NCBI GenBank assembly: GCA_003427395.1
Contig: BFEA01000018.1
Location: 118,864-138,953 of the forward strand
Direction of reading: 5' to 3'
Length of the DNA: 20,090 nucleotides
From: Chara braunii
Lineage: Eukaryota; Streptophyta; Charophyceae; Charales; Characeae
Shown here: piece after piece, positions 19,282 through 20,090 of the stretch
Layout of the letters: each line of letters opens with the position of its first letter
Numbering within the stretch: the stretch's first letter is position 1
The notes under the pieces: model-generated
What the model saw: the letters and a program-made list of their open reading frames with translations, nothing else
What the model was told of the DNA's origin: nothing
The model's database searches: none
Position numbers and translations under genes: made by a program

Positions 19282-19291
19282 CCACATGAAG
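19282..19291. repeat. Target-site duplication, right copy (CCACATGAAG)
   Basis: A perfect match to 13264-13273. PLE2 pLTR homology resumes directly after it (CTACCATGGAAAACAT here, TTACAATGAAAAACAT near 7918). Confidence 0.9.
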
Positions 19292-19911
19292 CTACCATGG
19301 AAAACATTGCGCCAAGTCAAGACCATGACGTGATCCTACCGGTTTCGACTGACCGCCACTCCAGCCATCATCAAGGATCTTTACAGTTGTCGGTGAAAAG
19401 GTCAACGCCCACGATCCGTCTATCTTGCTAAGATTGGCAAACACCACGAATACCTCAGTATCTATGTTGCCCTAGCAGATCAAGACAAAGAACTTGATAC
19501 ACAAACCGGTACATATTTACCAAGAGTCATAACCTTAGTAGGAACCGAGGATATTCTCGACACCCCGTGAGACAATGAGCAATTCATCTAATTTCACCAT
19601 CCATCCACCGAGATCAAGATGCATAAGTCGAAAAGACACCCGTCGAAACTTTCAGTAGTTGTTAGAATGGGATCGACAAGGAACAAGGCCTGGTCCAGTG
19701 TTTACACTACAACTACAATTTTTTATTTTATTGAAGACCACATACCCAAGATCGAACTGCTATGTCATTAAATCAACATTTACAAGAAACCAACAACATT
19801 GAATAGATATCGACGTCATATAGTCGATCATACTAGACAAAAAAAGAAAAAAAAAGAACGGACCCAAGTTTAATCATCACGATGAAGCCCTACAGTCGGT
19901 TTGAAGTTCCC
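19292..19911 (-). repeat. PLE2 5' pLTR, right part
   Basis: This is similar to 7915-8490 of the 3' pLTR throughout, ending at the shared GAAGTTCCC (19903-19911 and 8482-8490). Beyond 19911 the two sequences are unrelated, so this is the 5' truncation point of the upstream PLE2 copy. Confidence 0.85.
19332..19379 (-). ncRNA. Hammerhead ribozyme motif, PLE2 5' pLTR (C3 changed)
   Basis: On the minus strand: stem I GAUCC (19379-19375) pairing perfectly with GGAUC (19336-19332), UUGAUGA (19374-19368), one extra U, stem II GGCUGG/UCAGUC with an 8-nt loop and G-U pairs, GAA (19346-19344), stem III ACCGGU, A17 (19337). Only C3 departs from the core (U). The loop is shorter than in the 3' copy. Confidence 0.76.
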
Positions 19912-20090
19912 GAAATATCGGATGCGGAAAAAAATAAAGTAGAAAGTACTAAAAACTTAGAAAGTTACTACAAAGTAGTAGAAACTTTTTTTCTTTTTCT
20001 TTCCATGTTTTAGCGGAAGATTCATTCGATTTTGCCTTTTTTTTTTTTGGTGATTGATTGATTGATTGATAGGGTGGTGGGGGAGGGGTT
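19912..20090. other. Flank beyond PLE2, AT-rich with simple repeats
   Basis: No gene is visible. It contains an AAAGTA/ACTT-rich imperfect repeat (about 19937-19990), T runs, and (TGAT)5 at 20051-20070. It is presumably still intron of the bHLH gene. Confidence 0.6.

Larger units (their letters stand above)
7753..19911 (-). mobile_element. PLE2: older Penelope-like element, split by a younger insertion
   Basis: Two related terminal segments (7753-8490, and 13076-13273 joined to 19292-19911) flank a body of about 5.3 kb (7753-13075 for the full copy). On the minus strand the body shows, in order, coiled-coil, GIY-YIG and RT remnants. Each aligns by eye with the corresponding part of PLE1, and all are broken by stops and frameshifts. 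The layout is a 5'-truncated copy (upstream pLTR) followed head-to-tail by a longer copy, the usual Penelope arrangement. The 3' ends of both copies share the same boundary (TGTTTGTATGACAAC on the plus strand at 7753 and 13076). PLE1 interrupts the 5' pLTR at 13273/19292. No target-site duplication of PLE2 itself was recognised. Confidence 0.82.

Overview
The window looks like nuclear DNA of a multicellular streptophyte (charophyte) alga, most likely a Chara-type genome. This is inferred from a plant-type bHLH gene with a very long repeat-rich exon, abundant microsatellites, and retroelements that combine a CCHC zinc knuckle, a GIY-YIG endonuclease and a reverse transcriptase (RT). No database search was possible.

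Layout. Positions 1-99 are a CA microsatellite. A single open frame on the plus strand (about 227-5530, 1768 codons) encodes a long, low-complexity, probably disordered protein. It ends in the first half of a plant bHLH basic region and is cut there by a good splice donor (intron from 5531). The rest of the bHLH domain is not in the window, so 5531 to the end is best read as intron (>14.5 kb). Its first 2.2 kb hold simple repeats and a 118-bp foldback.

From 7753 to 19911 lie two Penelope-like retroelements (PLEs), both antisense to the bHLH gene and one nested in the other. The older one, PLE2, has its 3' terminal repeat (pLTR) at 7753-8490 and RT remnants at about 8505-9870. Its GIY-YIG remnant is at about 11242-11631, its coiled-coil remnant at about 12316-13020, and its 5' pLTR is split into 13076-13273 and 19292-19911. 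The break is a younger 6008-bp element, PLE1 (13274-19281), flanked by a 10-bp target-site duplication. PLE1 has two nearly identical ~0.6-kb pLTRs and one long broken frame: zinc knuckle, coiled coil, basic linker, GIY-YIG, then RT. The endonuclease lies N-terminal to the RT, the permuted order known for Chlamys/Naiad-type PLEs.

Each of the four pLTRs carries, on the minus strand, a type I hammerhead ribozyme motif with the complete core or one core substitution. All four have a self-complementary ACCGGU stem III that would favour dimeric cleavage. The cleavage sites of a pLTR pair are 5382 nt apart in PLE1 and, once the insertion is subtracted, 5356 nt apart in PLE2, so paired cleavage would release one unit-length RNA. 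The nested, ribozyme-bearing, gag-like PLE pair is the main discovery here. A 335-bp near-perfect foldback lies inside PLE2.
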